Of a stretch of DNA of 64,000 bases, positions 50,412-59,208 are shown piece after piece. The DNA is from Salsipaludibacter sp963735045 (lineage in GTDB: Bacteria > Actinomycetota > Nitriliruptoria > Nitriliruptorales > Nitriliruptoraceae). The translations under genes and the position numbers were made by a program. The notes beneath the pieces are model-generated. The model had not been told where the DNA came from, made no database searches, and saw nothing but the letters and a program-made list of their open reading frames with translations. Within the stretch, counting starts at the first letter, position 1. Every line of letters begins with the position of its first letter. The stretch spans positions 372,001-436,000 of the forward strand of contig CAVTIZ010000002.1 in assembly GCA_963735045.1 (NCBI GenBank), in the 5' to 3' direction.

Positions 50412-50480
50412 CGCTCGCTCCGCTCGCCGGTCAGCGCCCGGCCGTTGGAGTTCTCACTCCGCAGGCTCCGTGAGAACTCC
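50406..50480. repeat. Double palindromic element overlapping the rplF stop
   Basis: CGCTGAC (50406-50412)/GTCAGCG (50430-50436) includes the rplF stop codon. GGAGTTCTCA (50447-50456)/TGAGAACTCC (50471-50480) encloses CTCCGCAGGCTCCG. The remaining gap to rplR (to 50674) shows no gene. Confidence 0.75.
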
Positions 50481-50674
50481 CGCAGGTCAAGGCGTGGGCG
50501 GCCACGGCACGTGACGGCCCACGGCGGCTGCACCGAAGAACGAACGACAGAACGAACGACAACGACCACACGACAGACAACCCCAGCGGTGGCGACCACG
50601 CTGCCGGAGTGTCGGCCTGGTGATCGCGGCGAACGAGGTCGCGGCAGGGCAGTGACACGAGGAGGAGAACACCA

Positions 50675-51037
50675 ATGGACGCGGCAACCCGCAAGCGGCA
50701 GTCTCGCCGCCGTCGCCACCAGCGCATCCGAAAGCGCATCCGTGGCACGGCGTCGACCCCGCGACTCAACGTCTACCGATCCAATGCCCACATCTACGCC
50801 CAGTTGATCGACGACGTCGCCGGCCACACGCTGGCGTCGGCCTCGTCGCTCGACGAGGCAGTCACCCCCGACGACGACGACAAGACTGCCGTCGCCACCC
50901 AGGTCGGCCAGCTGATCGGCGAACGCGCCGCGCAGGCCGGCATCACCGAGGCCGTGTTCGACCGCGGCGGCAACCGCTACGCCGGACGCGTCCGGGCCCT
51001 CGCCGAGGCTGCCCGCGACGCCGGCCTCAACCTGTAA
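50675..51037 (+). CDS. rplR: 50S ribosomal protein L18 (uL18)
   Basis: The 120-residue protein has RIRGTASTPRLNVYRSNAHI and FDRGGNRYAGRVRALAEAAR. uL18 carries 5S rRNA into the 50S subunit. GAGGAGA precedes ATG 50675 after a 263-base gap. Confidence 0.99.
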   Translation: MDAATRKRQSRRRRHQRIRKRIRGTASTPRLNVYRSNAHIYAQLIDDVAGHTLASASSLDEAVTPDDDDKTAVATQVGQLIGERAAQAGITEAVFDRGGNRYAGRVRALAEAARDAGLNL

Positions 51038-51047
51038 GGATTCGACA

Positions 51048-51611
51048 ATGGCAGCCAACAATCGTTCCGGAGGTCGAGGTCGCGGAGGACGCGATCGAGA
51101 CCAGTACGACGAGCGCGTCGTCGAGATCAACCGCGTCTCCAAGGTCGTCAAGGGTGGACGCCGATTCCAGTTCACCGCCCTGGTGGTCGTGGGCGACGGC
51201 AAGGGCATGGTCGGCGTCGGCCACGGCAAGGCCCGCGAGGTCCAGTCGGCGATCCAGAAGGGCGTGGAGGAGGCCAAGAAGGAGTTCTTCAAGGTCCCCA
51301 TGGTCGGTTCGACCATCGTCCACCCCATCACCGGCGTCGCCGGTGCGGGTCGCGTGATGCTCAAGCCCGCCGCCCCCGGTACCGGGGTCATCGCCGGTGG
51401 TCCCGTCCGCGCCGTCATCGAGGCGGCCGGCATCAAGGACCTGCTGGCGAAGTCGCTGGGTTCCGACAACCCGATCAACGTCGTCCACGCGACCGTGACC
51501 GGCCTCAAGGAGCTGCGCTCGGCCACCCAGATCGCCGAGTTGCGCGACAAGGCCGTCGAGGACGTCGCCCCCAAGGCCATGGTCGAGGCCATGCGTTCCG
51601 GAGGTTCCTGA
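51048..51611 (+). CDS. rpsE: 30S ribosomal protein S5 (uS5)
   Basis: The 187-residue protein has a Gly/Arg-rich N-terminus, the dsRNA-binding fold (VVEINRVSKVVKGGRRFQFT, VGHGKAREVQSAIQKGVEEA) and the C-terminal domain with SDNPINVVHATVTGL. It affects fidelity and spectinomycin response. Normal length. Confidence 0.99.
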   Translation: MAANNRSGGRGRGGRDRDQYDERVVEINRVSKVVKGGRRFQFTALVVVGDGKGMVGVGHGKAREVQSAIQKGVEEAKKEFFKVPMVGSTIVHPITGVAGAGRVMLKPAAPGTGVIAGGPVRAVIEAAGIKDLLAKSLGSDNPINVVHATVTGLKELRSATQIAELRDKAVEDVAPKAMVEAMRSGGS

Positions 51612-51612
51612 C

Positions 51613-51798
51613 ATGGCACAGCTCAAGATCACCCAGGTGCGCAGCACCATCGGCCGACCGCAGTCGCAGCGCGACACGGTCCGGTCGCTGGGCCTCAAGC
51701 GCATCCGCCACACCGTCACCCAGCCCGACCGGCCCGAGATCCGCGGCATGCTCCGCAAGATCCCGCACCTGGTCGAGTTCGAAGAGTTGAACGACTGA
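51613..51798 (+). CDS. rpmD: 50S ribosomal protein L30 (uL30)
   Basis: The 61-residue protein has LKITQVRSTIGRPQSQRDTV and LGLKRIRHTVTQPDRPEIRG. It begins one base after the rpsE stop. A hairpin-rich gap of 219 bases separates it from rplO. Confidence 0.98.
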   Translation: MAQLKITQVRSTIGRPQSQRDTVRSLGLKRIRHTVTQPDRPEIRGMLRKIPHLVEFEELND

Positions 51799-51847
51799 AC
51801 CACCCGATCCGAATCCAGCCGTCAGTGACGGTGGTTGGGGTCGGGGC

Positions 51848-51898
51848 GTGCCCTCGTTCCTCGGGCACGATGCAGAACTCGCTCCGCGTGTTCTGCAT
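51848..51898. repeat. Tandem palindromes between rpmD and rplO
   Basis: GTGCCC (51848-51853)/GGGCAC (51863-51868) is followed directly by ATGCAGAAC (51870-51878)/GTTCTGCAT (51890-51898). The second has the GAACTCGCT core of the recurrent element family. Confidence 0.7.
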
Positions 51899-52017
51899 GA
51901 CTCACTGCGAGTCGACCATTCGCCCGATCCGCCATCCGTCCGAAGATCCGGAGCCCGCGACCCGGGTTCCAGCGCGCCGCACGGGCGCGTGCCGCCAGTG
52001 AAAGCGAGGCACACACC

Positions 52018-52455
52018 ATGGTCATCAAGTTGCACCACCTCAAGCCCAACGAGGGCGCCAAGAAGGACAAGAAGCGCGTCGCCCGGGGCGACCGCGGCCG
52101 CGGCGGCAAGACCGCCGGCCGTGGCACCAAGGGCACGGGCGCCCGGGGCACCGTCCCGGCCGGCTTCGAAGGCGGCCAGGTGCCGCTGCAGCGTCGCCAG
52201 CCCAAGCTCGGGGGCTTCAACAACCCGAACAAGGTCTCCTACGCCGTCATCAACGTCGCCAAGCTCGACGCGGAGTTCGACGACGGCGACGTCGTCACGC
52301 CCGACGTGCTGGTCGACCGCGGTCTGGTCAAGGCCAAGCGACCGGTCAAGGTCCTGGGCCACGGTGACCTCACGATCTCGCTGACGGTCAAGGTCGACAA
52401 GCTGTCGGCCAGCGCCGCCGACAAGATCACGGCCGCCGGCGGCACCGTCGAGTGA
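52018..52455 (+). CDS. rplO: 50S ribosomal protein L15 (uL15)
   Basis: The 145-residue protein has the Gly/Lys-rich start (RVARGDRGRGGKTAGRGTKG), GFEGGQVPLQRRQPKLGGF and the C-terminal domain ending ADKITAAGGTVE. It is a late 50S assembly protein. It is followed by a strong hairpin. Confidence 0.99.
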   Translation: MVIKLHHLKPNEGAKKDKKRVARGDRGRGGKTAGRGTKGTGARGTVPAGFEGGQVPLQRRQPKLGGFNNPNKVSYAVINVAKLDAEFDDGDVVTPDVLVDRGLVKAKRPVKVLGHGDLTISLTVKVDKLSASAADKITAAGGTVE

Positions 52456-52460
52456 CCCAC

Positions 52461-52499
52461 CCCGGGACGCCGTCGTCGACGTGACGCCGGCGTCCCGGG
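52461..52499 (+). terminator. Hairpin between rplO and secY
   Basis: CCCGGGACGCCG (52461-52472) and CGGCGTCCCGGG (52488-52499) form a perfect 12-bp stem over 15 bases. No T-run follows; it may attenuate rather than end transcription into secY. Confidence 0.55.
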
Positions 52500-52602
52500 G
52501 GACCACCGCCCGACAACCATCGTCCCGGTACCGTCCCGGGTCCGGGTCGACGGGGACCACAGAGGTCCGCCCCGGCCCGCCACCATCCTGCGAGGCACCT
52601 CC

Positions 52603-53910
52603 ATGCTCAAGGCCTTCCTCAACGCGCTGAAGATCCCGGACCTTCGCCAGAAGCTGATCTTCACGCTGATGATGCTGTTCGCGTACCGCGTCGGCTCGTG
52701 GATCCCGGTTCCCGGGGTCGACGTGGCCGCCATCCGGGGCGCCCAGGCCGGTGGTGCCGGTGGGTTCCTCGGCATCCTGAACGTCTTCGCCGGTGGTGCG
52801 CTGGCCCAGTTGGCCGTGTTCGCGTTGGGCGTGATGCCCTACATCACGGCCTCCATCATCATGCAGTTGCTGGGCGTGGTCATCCCCAAGCTCGAGGAAC
52901 TGCAGAAGGAGGGTGAGCAGGGCCGTCGTCGCATCACCCAGTACACGCGCTACCTCACCATGGGCCTGGCCCTGCTGCAGTCGACCGCACTGGTCAGCCT
53001 CGCCAGCACCGGGGCGCTGTTCGGCTCCACCGAATCGGTCCTGGTCAACGACTCGCCCTGGCTGATCCTGTTCATGGTCCTGACGCTGACCGCCGGGACG
53101 GCGGTCATCATGTGGCTGGGCGAACTGATCACCAACCGTGGGGTCGGCAACGGCATGTCGCTGCTGATCTACGTGTCGATCCTGAGCCAGTTCCCGTCGC
53201 AGCTGCGGATCGTGCGCACCGACAACCTCACCGGCCTGTGGAGTGGGTGGGGGCTGGTCGCCATCGTGCTGGTGGTCGGCGTCGTCGTCACCTTCTTCGT
53301 GGTGTTCATGGAGCAGGGCCAACGCCGGATCCCGGTCCAGTACGCACGTCGCACCGTGGGCCGGCGTTCCTACGGGGGCCAGTCGACCTACATCCCGCTG
53401 AAGGTCAACCAGTCGGGCGTGATCCCGATCATCTTCGCCTCGTCACTGCTGGCCCTGCCCCAGCTGCTGGGCCAGATCACGTCGTGGCAGTGGCTCGACG
53501 ACTTCGTCACGCGCTGGTTCGCCCCGGCCGACAACTCGATCACGTGGGTCTACATCCTGACCTTCGCCCTGTTGACGCTCTTCTTCACCTACTTCTACGC
53601 CGCGATCGCGTTCAACCCGATCGAGGTGGCCGACAACATGAAGCGCTACGGCGGGTTCATCCCGGGCATCCGTCCCGGGCGCCAGACCGCGGAGTACCTC
53701 GACAAGGTGCTGTCCCGACTGACGCTGCCGGGCTCGCTGTACCTGGTGGCCGTCGCGGTCATGCCCTTCATCGCCTTCGCGGTCTTCGACATCACGCAGT
53801 TCCCGCTCGGCGGGGCCTCGCTGCTGATCATGGTCGGCGTCGCGCTCGAGACGATGAAGCAGATCGAGGGCCAGTTGATGCAACACAACTACGAGGGCTT
53901 CCTCGCCTAG
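52603..53910 (+). CDS. secY: Protein translocase subunit SecY
   Basis: The 435-residue integral membrane protein has ten expected transmembrane helices, beginning LKAFLNALKIPDLRQKLIFT. Plug and lateral-gate residues lie in IPVPGVDVAAI and LGVMPYITASIIMQLLGVVI; the C5-loop signature is MKRYGGFIPGIRPGRQTAEY. It forms the protein-conducting channel with SecE (6388-6672). Length is normal. Confidence 0.98.
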   Translation: MLKAFLNALKIPDLRQKLIFTLMMLFAYRVGSWIPVPGVDVAAIRGAQAGGAGGFLGILNVFAGGALAQLAVFALGVMPYITASIIMQLLGVVIPKLEELQKEGEQGRRRITQYTRYLTMGLALLQSTALVSLASTGALFGSTESVLVNDSPWLILFMVLTLTAGTAVIMWLGELITNRGVGNGMSLLIYVSILSQFPSQLRIVRTDNLTGLWSGWGLVAIVLVVGVVVTFFVVFMEQGQRRIPVQYARRTVGRRSYGGQSTYIPLKVNQSGVIPIIFASSLLALPQLLGQITSWQWLDDFVTRWFAPADNSITWVYILTFALLTLFFTYFYAAIAFNPIEVADNMKRYGGFIPGIRPGRQTAEYLDKVLSRLTLPGSLYLVAVAVMPFIAFAVFDITQFPLGGASLLIMVGVALETMKQIEGQLMQHNYEGFLA

Positions 53911-53970
53911 ACCCCCCGGGGCGCAGGCGATCGGTTTCGCCACGCCCGCCCCACGTCACAAGGAGCAGCC

Positions 53971-54618
53971 ATGCGCCTCGTCCTGCTGGGACCGCCCGGA
54001 GCGGGCAAGGGCACGCAGGCGGTGGCCATCGCCGAGGCCCACGGCATCCCGCACGTGTCGACCGGCGACATCTTCCGGGCCAACCTGCGCGACGAGACCC
54101 CCGTCGGGCTGGAGGCCAAGGAGTACATGGACGCGGGCGACCTCGTGCCCGACGACGTGGTGATCCGCATGGTGGCCGAGCGGCTGACGGCCGCCGACAC
54201 CCGGGACGGCTTCCTGTTCGACGGCTTCCCCCGCACCATCGACCAGGCGGAGGCGTTGGAGGCGGTGCTGGACGCCGCGGACACGCCGCTGGACGCCGTG
54301 GTCACCTTCGTGGTGGACACCGACGAGCTCGTCGACCGCCTGACCGGGCGTCGGTCCTGCCCCGACGGCCACGTCTACCACGTCGTGCACAACCCGCCCG
54401 AGGTCGAGGGAGTCTGCGACGTCGACGGCAAGGAGCTGTTCCAGCGCGAGGACGACCGCGAGGACGTCGTGCGGCGACGCCTGGACGTCTACCAGGAGCA
54501 GACGGCCCCGCTGGTCGACTTCTACGACCAGCGTGGTCTGGTGGTGCGCGTCGACGCGACCGGCGAGGTCGACGAGGTCACCACGCGCATCGAGGAATCG
54601 CTGGCCGACGCGACCTGA
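53971..54618 (+). CDS. adk: Adenylate kinase
   Basis: The 215-residue enzyme interconverts 2 ADP with ATP and AMP. P-loop GPPGAGKGT is at residues 7-15, the AMP site STGDIFR, and DGFPRTIDQAEAL follows. The LID region has GRRSCPDGHVYHVVHNPPEV, a long-form LID with only scattered Cys, so structural zinc is not predicted. AAGGAG precedes ATG 53971. The secY-adk-map order is standard. Confidence 0.98.
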   Translation: MRLVLLGPPGAGKGTQAVAIAEAHGIPHVSTGDIFRANLRDETPVGLEAKEYMDAGDLVPDDVVIRMVAERLTAADTRDGFLFDGFPRTIDQAEALEAVLDAADTPLDAVVTFVVDTDELVDRLTGRRSCPDGHVYHVVHNPPEVEGVCDVDGKELFQREDDREDVVRRRLDVYQEQTAPLVDFYDQRGLVVRVDATGEVDEVTTRIEESLADAT

Positions 54619-54675
54619 TCGACGGCCTCGGGACGGGGTCGTGGCGGCCTACGATGCACCTCGAAAGGAACCCCC

Positions 54676-55485
54676 ATGATCATCAAGAAGTCCCGTCGAG
54701 AGATCGAGAAGATGGCGGTCGCCGGCGCGCTGGTGGCCAAGGCCCACGAGGCCGTGCACGAGGCCGTCGCCCCGGGGGTGTCCACCGGGGAACTGGACCG
54801 CATCGCCGAGAAGGTCATCACGGGTGACGGCGGGATCCCGTCGTTCAAGGGTTACGGGGGTCGCTTCGGATCGGTCCCGCCGTTCCCCGGGACGCTGTGC
54901 ACCTCGGTCAACGACGAGATCGTGCACGGCATCCCCTCCGACGACGTGGTGCTGTCCGAGGGTGACGTGGTCAAGTTGGACTGTGGCGCGATCGTGGACG
55001 GCTACCACGGGGACTCCGCGGCCACCTGGATCGTCGGTGGCGACGACGCCGTGGCCCCCGAGGTCGCCGAACTGGTCGCGACCACGCGTGCGGGGCTGTG
55101 GGCCGGCATCCGCGCCTTCGTCGCGGGACAGCGGCTCGGCGACATCGGGGCGGCCATCGAGGCCCACGCCAACGAGCGTGGCTACGGCATCGTCCGCGAG
55201 TACGTCGGCCACGGCATCGGCCGGTCGATGCACGAGGATCCGTCGGTCCCCAACTACGGGTCGCCCGGGCGGGGCAGCCGCCTGTCGAAGGGCCTGGTGC
55301 TGGCCATCGAGCCGATGTTCAACCTGGGCGGGGGCGAGACCCGCACCCTCGACGACCACTGGACCGTGGTGACCGCCGACGGTGAGCTGTCGTCGCACTG
55401 GGAGCACACCATCGCCCTGACCGCCGACGGCCCCCGCGTGCTGACCGCCCGGTCCGACGAGCCCGAGTGGCCGCTGGCCGAATGA
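54676..55485 (+). CDS. map: Methionine aminopeptidase, type I
   Basis: The 269-residue metalloprotease removes N-terminal Met. Metal ligands lie in KLDCGAIVDGYHGDSA (two Asp), GHGIGRSMHEDPSVPNYG (His), AIEPMF (Glu) and the C-terminal WEHTIALT (Glu). AAAGGA precedes ATG 54676 and a TACGAT box (54650-54655) may provide a promoter in the 57-base gap. The stop overlaps the next start (ATGA). Confidence 0.97.
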   Translation: MIIKKSRREIEKMAVAGALVAKAHEAVHEAVAPGVSTGELDRIAEKVITGDGGIPSFKGYGGRFGSVPPFPGTLCTSVNDEIVHGIPSDDVVLSEGDVVKLDCGAIVDGYHGDSAATWIVGGDDAVAPEVAELVATTRAGLWAGIRAFVAGQRLGDIGAAIEAHANERGYGIVREYVGHGIGRSMHEDPSVPNYGSPGRGSRLSKGLVLAIEPMFNLGGGETRTLDDHWTVVTADGELSSHWEHTIALTADGPRVLTARSDEPEWPLAE

Positions 55486-55961
55486 GCGCGCCGCCGCCCG
55501 ATCGGTCCGATCCGGGCGCCGCGCCCGCTCGCCCCGCCACGCCCCCGCGCTCTGCGGCCCGCGGCCTGTTCTGGGCGGGCGGGATCCTCGTCGCGGCGGC
55601 CCTGGTCCTGGTGCTGGCCGGGCTGGTCCTGCCGTTCCTGGCCTTCCCGGTCGAGAGCTTCACCCAGCCCGACACCCCACCCGACGTCGGCGAGATCACG
55701 ACCGCCGCGGGTGGCGTGGCCGTCGGCGTGACGGCCGTCTTCCTCGGGATGGCGTGCGGCCTGGTCGGCGTCGTGCTGCTGGTCGTCGGCGCGGTTCGCC
55801 ACAGCCGGTCACCCCGCCCACGACTCGCCCCGGGATCGTGGTCGAGGGCGACAGCCACACCGGTCACGCCGCGACCCGGCACCCTTCCCCCGCCCGCACC
55901 CCCCGCCGACCCCGCGCAACCACCCCCCGCCCGATGGCCACCCCCACCCCCCGCCCAGTGA
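55482..55961 (+). CDS. Hypothetical two-helix membrane protein with Pro-rich tail
   Basis: The 159-residue protein has a Pro/Ala/Arg-rich N-terminus, a transmembrane helix (GILVAAALVLVLAGLVLPFL), a short extracytoplasmic loop, a second helix (LGMACGLVGVVLLVVGAV) and a basic, then Pro-rich C-terminus from C-rich repeats. I recognise no family. It starts within the map stop codon, so it is translationally coupled to map. Confidence 0.65.
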   Translation: MSAPPPDRSDPGAAPARPATPPRSAARGLFWAGGILVAAALVLVLAGLVLPFLAFPVESFTQPDTPPDVGEITTAAGGVAVGVTAVFLGMACGLVGVVLLVVGAVRHSRSPRPRLAPGSWSRATATPVTPRPGTLPPPAPPADPAQPPPARWPPPPPAQ

Positions 55962-56226
55962 CCACCCCCACCCCCCGCCCAGTACCACCCCCCCCCTCCA
56001 CGCTGCCGTGATGGCTGCGGCCGGTATGCCGGCCGATTCGCTCACGGTGGGCGGGATGGCCGGGAGGTCGGGGCAGGGGGATCAGGACGAGGGGATGTCC
56101 GGGGAGGGGTCGGTCCGGGCCAGGGGTGGTCAGGACGGGGCGGTCAGGACGGGGCGGTCAGGTCGGGCGGTCAGGACTGGGTGGTCAGGACGGGGTGGTC
56201 AGGACGGGGTGGTCAGGACGGGGCGG
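55962..56226. repeat. C-rich tract and 14-bp minisatellite
   Basis: No gene is seen. C-rich repeats of the type ACCACCCCCACCCCCCGCCC span the end of the upstream gene to about 56000. From 56128 to about 56236 runs a tandem repeat of GGTCAGGACGGGGC, eight units with small variants, ending inside the stop region of the leftward SRPBCC gene. Copy number is expected to vary between strains. Confidence 0.85.
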
Positions 56227-56715
56227 TCAGGACGGGGGGGTCGTGAGCCGGGCGCGGAGGTCGTCGAGGGACTGGCGCAGGTTGGCGCGGTAGTCGTCGG
56301 GGTAGCCGAACACCAGCCGGTACACGGCATGGGCCGGCCTCGGCAGGCGAGACAGGTCGAAGGTCTCGGTCACCCGGGTGCCGTCCTCGGTCGGCTCGAG
56401 TTCGTAGCGCCAGCGATGGCCACCGAGGTGGCGCCAGGCCAGCCGTCGGTCCTGGTCGAACTCGACCACGGTGTTGGTGATGCGGTAGGGGACGATGCCG
56501 GCACGCATCCGCATCCCGAAGCGGTCGCCCTTGCCGGTGAGGCGAGTTGCCCCGATCGGGGCGACCACCGATGGGTGGCCGTCGGCGGACACATGGTTGG
56601 CCGGGTCGGCGAGGTGGGCGAAGACCTCCGAGGGTGTCACCCCGGGGACCTCGACGGACTCGCTCACCGACTCGGAGTCGGATTCGTCCACGGCGGTGTT
56701 CACGGGGTTGGCCAC
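56227..56715 (-). CDS. SRPBCC family protein
   Basis: The 162-residue protein has a Ser/Glu-rich N-terminus (DESDSESVSESVEVPG) and then the SRPBCC pattern: TPSEVFAHLADPANHVSADG, RMRAGIVPYRITNTVVEFDQ and WRYELEPTEDGTRVTETFDL. The ligand is unknown. Its last codons and stop are made of the 14-bp minisatellite, so its C-terminus could vary. It lies in an accessory block between map and infA. Confidence 0.75.
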   Translation of the reverse strand: MANPVNTAVDESDSESVSESVEVPGVTPSEVFAHLADPANHVSADGHPSVVAPIGATRLTGKGDRFGMRMRAGIVPYRITNTVVEFDQDRRLAWRHLGGHRWRYELEPTEDGTRVTETFDLSRLPRPAHAVYRLVFGYPDDYRANLRQSLDDLRARLTTPPS

Positions 56716-56828
56716 GGCCAGGTTCCTCGGTCGACGGGTGTCCGTCCACGGTACGGCGCGGTCGGCGTGGCGGGTCGCGACACGTCAGCAGGGGGGTCCG
56801 AGGTGGGGACGGGCGGTGGGGGTGGGTG

Positions 56829-57533
56829 TCAGGCCCGGCCCGGCCCGGGGCTGGGTCCCGGGCCCGGGCGTCGCGGCGGGGGCGTGTGGAGGATCCGCAT
56901 CTGCTCGACGTCGGTCACGATCTTGTGGGACGACACCAGGTCGGCCAGCATCGCCGCCGTGTCGGGCTCGCAGCTGATGATGAGTTCCCCGGAGCCGTCC
57001 GACCTGCGTACGAAGTCCTCCTGCCTGGCGTCCTCGTCGACCCGGGCGACGAAGGCCAACAACGTGTCGACCTTGGCCGGGTTGTCGATCACGATCAGGA
57101 GGTGGCGTCGGACGGTCTCGGTGCGGCGGGCCACGTGGGCGTCGACTGCCCGCAGGGTGTACAGCGTCACGAGGGTGAGCAGCGTCCCGATGGCGGCCAG
57201 GGCGAAGGACCCGGCCCCGGCCGCCATGCCCAGCGCGGCGACGACCCAGATGCCGGCGGCCGTGGTCAGCCCGCTCACGGCGCCGCGGTCACGGAAGATC
57301 GCCCCGGCCCCGAGGAAGCCGACACCGGTGACGATCTGGGCCGCGATCCGTGCCTGGTCGGGACTGTCGAAGCTGGTGATCGAGGCGATGGTGAACATCC
57401 CCGCGCCGATGCCGAGCAGGGTGTGGGTGCGCAGCCCTGCCGGCTTGCGCGCCGTCTCGCGTTCCAGTCCCACCAACCCGCTGCACAACGCGGCCATCGT
57501 CAGACGCAAGAAGATGTCGGCCGCGGTGAGCAT
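56829..57533 (-). CDS. MgtC/SapB family membrane protein
   Basis: The 234-residue protein has the MgtC pattern: FLRLTMAALCSGLVGLERE, RKPAGLRTHTLLGIGAGMFT, then QIVTGVGFLGAGAIFRDRG and LTTAAGIWVVAALGMAAGAG, giving about five transmembrane helices, then a cytosolic ACT-like tail. Family members act in Mg limitation and in modulating F-type ATPase; the role here is unknown. GGAAGG supports ATG 57533 rather than the in-frame ATG at 57539. It is divergent from infA. Confidence 0.88.
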   Translation of the reverse strand: MLTAADIFLRLTMAALCSGLVGLERETARKPAGLRTHTLLGIGAGMFTIASITSFDSPDQARIAAQIVTGVGFLGAGAIFRDRGAVSGLTTAAGIWVVAALGMAAGAGSFALAAIGTLLTLVTLYTLRAVDAHVARRTETVRRHLLIVIDNPAKVDTLLAFVARVDEDARQEDFVRRSDGSGELIISCEPDTAAMLADLVSSHKIVTDVEQMRILHTPPPRRPGPGPSPGPGRA

Positions 57534-57619
57534 GCGCATCCTTCCCGTGCCGCACCGGGCCGGGAGACCCCGATGTCGTGACCATAGTCCTCCGGGACCA
57601 GCCGTCGGGGAAGTCGGTT

Positions 57620-57648
57620 TTGCGTGCCCTCGCCCCGCTGGGTACGGT
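57620..57648 (+). promoter_or_regulatory. Promoter of the infA-alpha operon
   Basis: TTGCGT (57620-57625) and TACGGT (57643-57648) with a 17-base spacer lie upstream of infA. A short hairpin CCCGC/GCGGG followed by GGTTTCGTC occurs near 57658-57680, resembling the end of the L10 leader. Confidence 0.6.
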
Positions 57649-57776
57649 GGGACCACTCCCGCTCCACGCGGGGGTTTCGTCACGCCCTCGATCGCTCCCT
57701 CACGGGACGCCTCGTTGCCTGCGTGACCACCAGCACCCACACGAACCGCGCACGCACCGACAAGCATGGAGGAAGC

Positions 57777-57995
57777 GTGGCCAAGGAAGAGGCCATCCAG
57801 GTCGAGGGCACCGTCACCGAGGCGTTGCCCAACACGACCTTTCGCGTGGAGCTGGACAACGGGCACGAAGTGCTCGCCCACATCTCCGGGAAGATGCGTC
57901 AGCACTACATCCGCATCCTGCCGGCCGACAAGGTCGTCGTCGAGTTGTCGCCGTACGACCTGACCCGTGGGCGGATCACCTACCGCTACAAGTGA
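57777..57995 (+). CDS. infA: Translation initiation factor IF-1
   Basis: The 72-residue OB-fold protein has VAKEEAIQVEGTVTEALPNT, GKMRQHYIRILPADKV and ends TRGRITYRYK. It blocks the A site during initiation. GTG 57777 follows GGAGGAAGC. Length is exactly that of the family. Confidence 0.99.
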   Translation: MAKEEAIQVEGTVTEALPNTTFRVELDNGHEVLAHISGKMRQHYIRILPADKVVVELSPYDLTRGRITYRYK

Positions 57996-58278
57996 CCCGT
58001 CGCTGATCGACCGCCGCCCTGCGGTCGACCGGTTCTTCCACACAACCCCATACACGACGTCGTCGCGGCCACCGCCAGCGGCGACATCGGCCGGTCCCCG
58101 GTGCACCACCACTCGAGCGGGTCTCCACCCGCACGGTGGCCGTCACCGACCGCGCCGTCACGGCAACGACGCACCGCGTCCGCGCCCGACGACGCCGGGA
58201 CCCCGGCAGCCCGGAGGGACGCCCCGCTGCCGCCGCCCACCATCGGGGTGGTCGGATCCGCCGACGAGAGGAACGACG

Positions 58279-58392
58279 GTGAAGGTCCATCCTTCCGCCA
58301 AGAAGATGTGCGACAAGTGCAAGATCATCAAGCGCAAGGGACGAGTGCGCGTGATCTGCGAGAACCCCCGCCACAAGCAGCGCCAGGGCTGA
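58279..58392 (+). CDS. rpmJ: 50S ribosomal protein L36 (bL36)
   Basis: The 37-residue zinc protein is KVHPSAKKMCDKCKIIKRKG to HKQRQG, with CxxC, then Cys and His. GTG 58279 has GAGAGGA upstream (58266-58272). The 283-base gap before it shows no gene. Confidence 0.98.
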   Translation: MKVHPSAKKMCDKCKIIKRKGRVRVICENPRHKQRQG

Positions 58393-58413
58393 CAGCCAGA
58401 GAGGACACCGATC

Positions 58414-58797
58414 ATGGCACGCATCGCCGGCGTTGACATCCCCCGCGACAAGCGGGTGGTGGTGGCGCTCACCTACATCTACGGGATCGGCCGCACCCGC
58501 TCCGAGCAGGCGCTCGAGCAGACCGAGGTCGACCCCACCACCCGCGTCCGGGACCTCGACGACGAATCCGTGGTGAAACTGCGGCAGTTCATCGAGAGCA
58601 ACTGGAACGTCGAGGGCGACCTCCGACGCGAGATCGCCGACAACATCAAGCGCAAGATCGAGATCGGGTCCTACCAGGGGATCCGTCACCGTCTCGGCCT
58701 GCCGGTTCGCGGTCAGCGGACCCACACCAACGCCCGGACCCGCAAGGGCCCGAAGAAGTCCGTTGGTGGCATCCGCAAGCCCGTGCGCAAAGCCTGA
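58414..58797 (+). CDS. rpsM: 30S ribosomal protein S13 (uS13)
   Basis: The 127-residue protein has MARIAGVDIPRDKRVVVALT, GIRHRLGLPVRGQRTHTNAR and the basic tail ending KPVRKA that contacts P-site tRNA. Normal length; followed closely by rpsK. Confidence 0.99.
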   Translation: MARIAGVDIPRDKRVVVALTYIYGIGRTRSEQALEQTEVDPTTRVRDLDDESVVKLRQFIESNWNVEGDLRREIADNIKRKIEIGSYQGIRHRLGLPVRGQRTHTNARTRKGPKKSVGGIRKPVRKA

Positions 58798-58808
58798 GAG
58801 GATTCGAG

Positions 58809-59198
58809 ATGGCACAGCAGAAGAAGCGTGCACGCAAGAAGGAGCGCAAGAACGTGCTCCACGCGGTCGTGCACCTCAAGGCCACGTTCAACAACACGAT
58901 CATCACCTTCGCCGACCAGCAGGGCAACGTCATCGCCTGGTCGACGGGTGGCCACGCCGGCTTCAAGGGCTCCCGCAAGTCCACGCCGTTCGCCGCCCAG
59001 GTGGCGGCCGAGCAGGCCACCAAGGCCGCGATCGACAACGGTGTCCGCAAGGTCGACGTGGTCGCGAAGGGCCCGGGTGCCGGTCGCGAGACCGCCATCC
59101 GCACCATGGCCGCCCTCGGCATCGAGGTGCTGTCCATCAAGGACGTCACCCCGGTGCCGCACAACGGCTGCCGTCCGCCCAAGCGCCGCCGCGGCTGA
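58809..59198 (+). CDS. rpsK: 30S ribosomal protein S11 (uS11)
   Basis: The 129-residue protein has HLKATFNNTIITFADQQGNV, GFKGSRKSTPFAAQVAAEQA and DVTPVPHNGCRPPKRRRG. It is a platform protein of the 30S subunit. GAGAGGA precedes ATG 58809. Confidence 0.99.
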   Translation: MAQQKKRARKKERKNVLHAVVHLKATFNNTIITFADQQGNVIAWSTGGHAGFKGSRKSTPFAAQVAAEQATKAAIDNGVRKVDVVAKGPGAGRETAIRTMAALGIEVLSIKDVTPVPHNGCRPPKRRRG

Positions 59199-59208
59199 GG
59201 AGACCACA

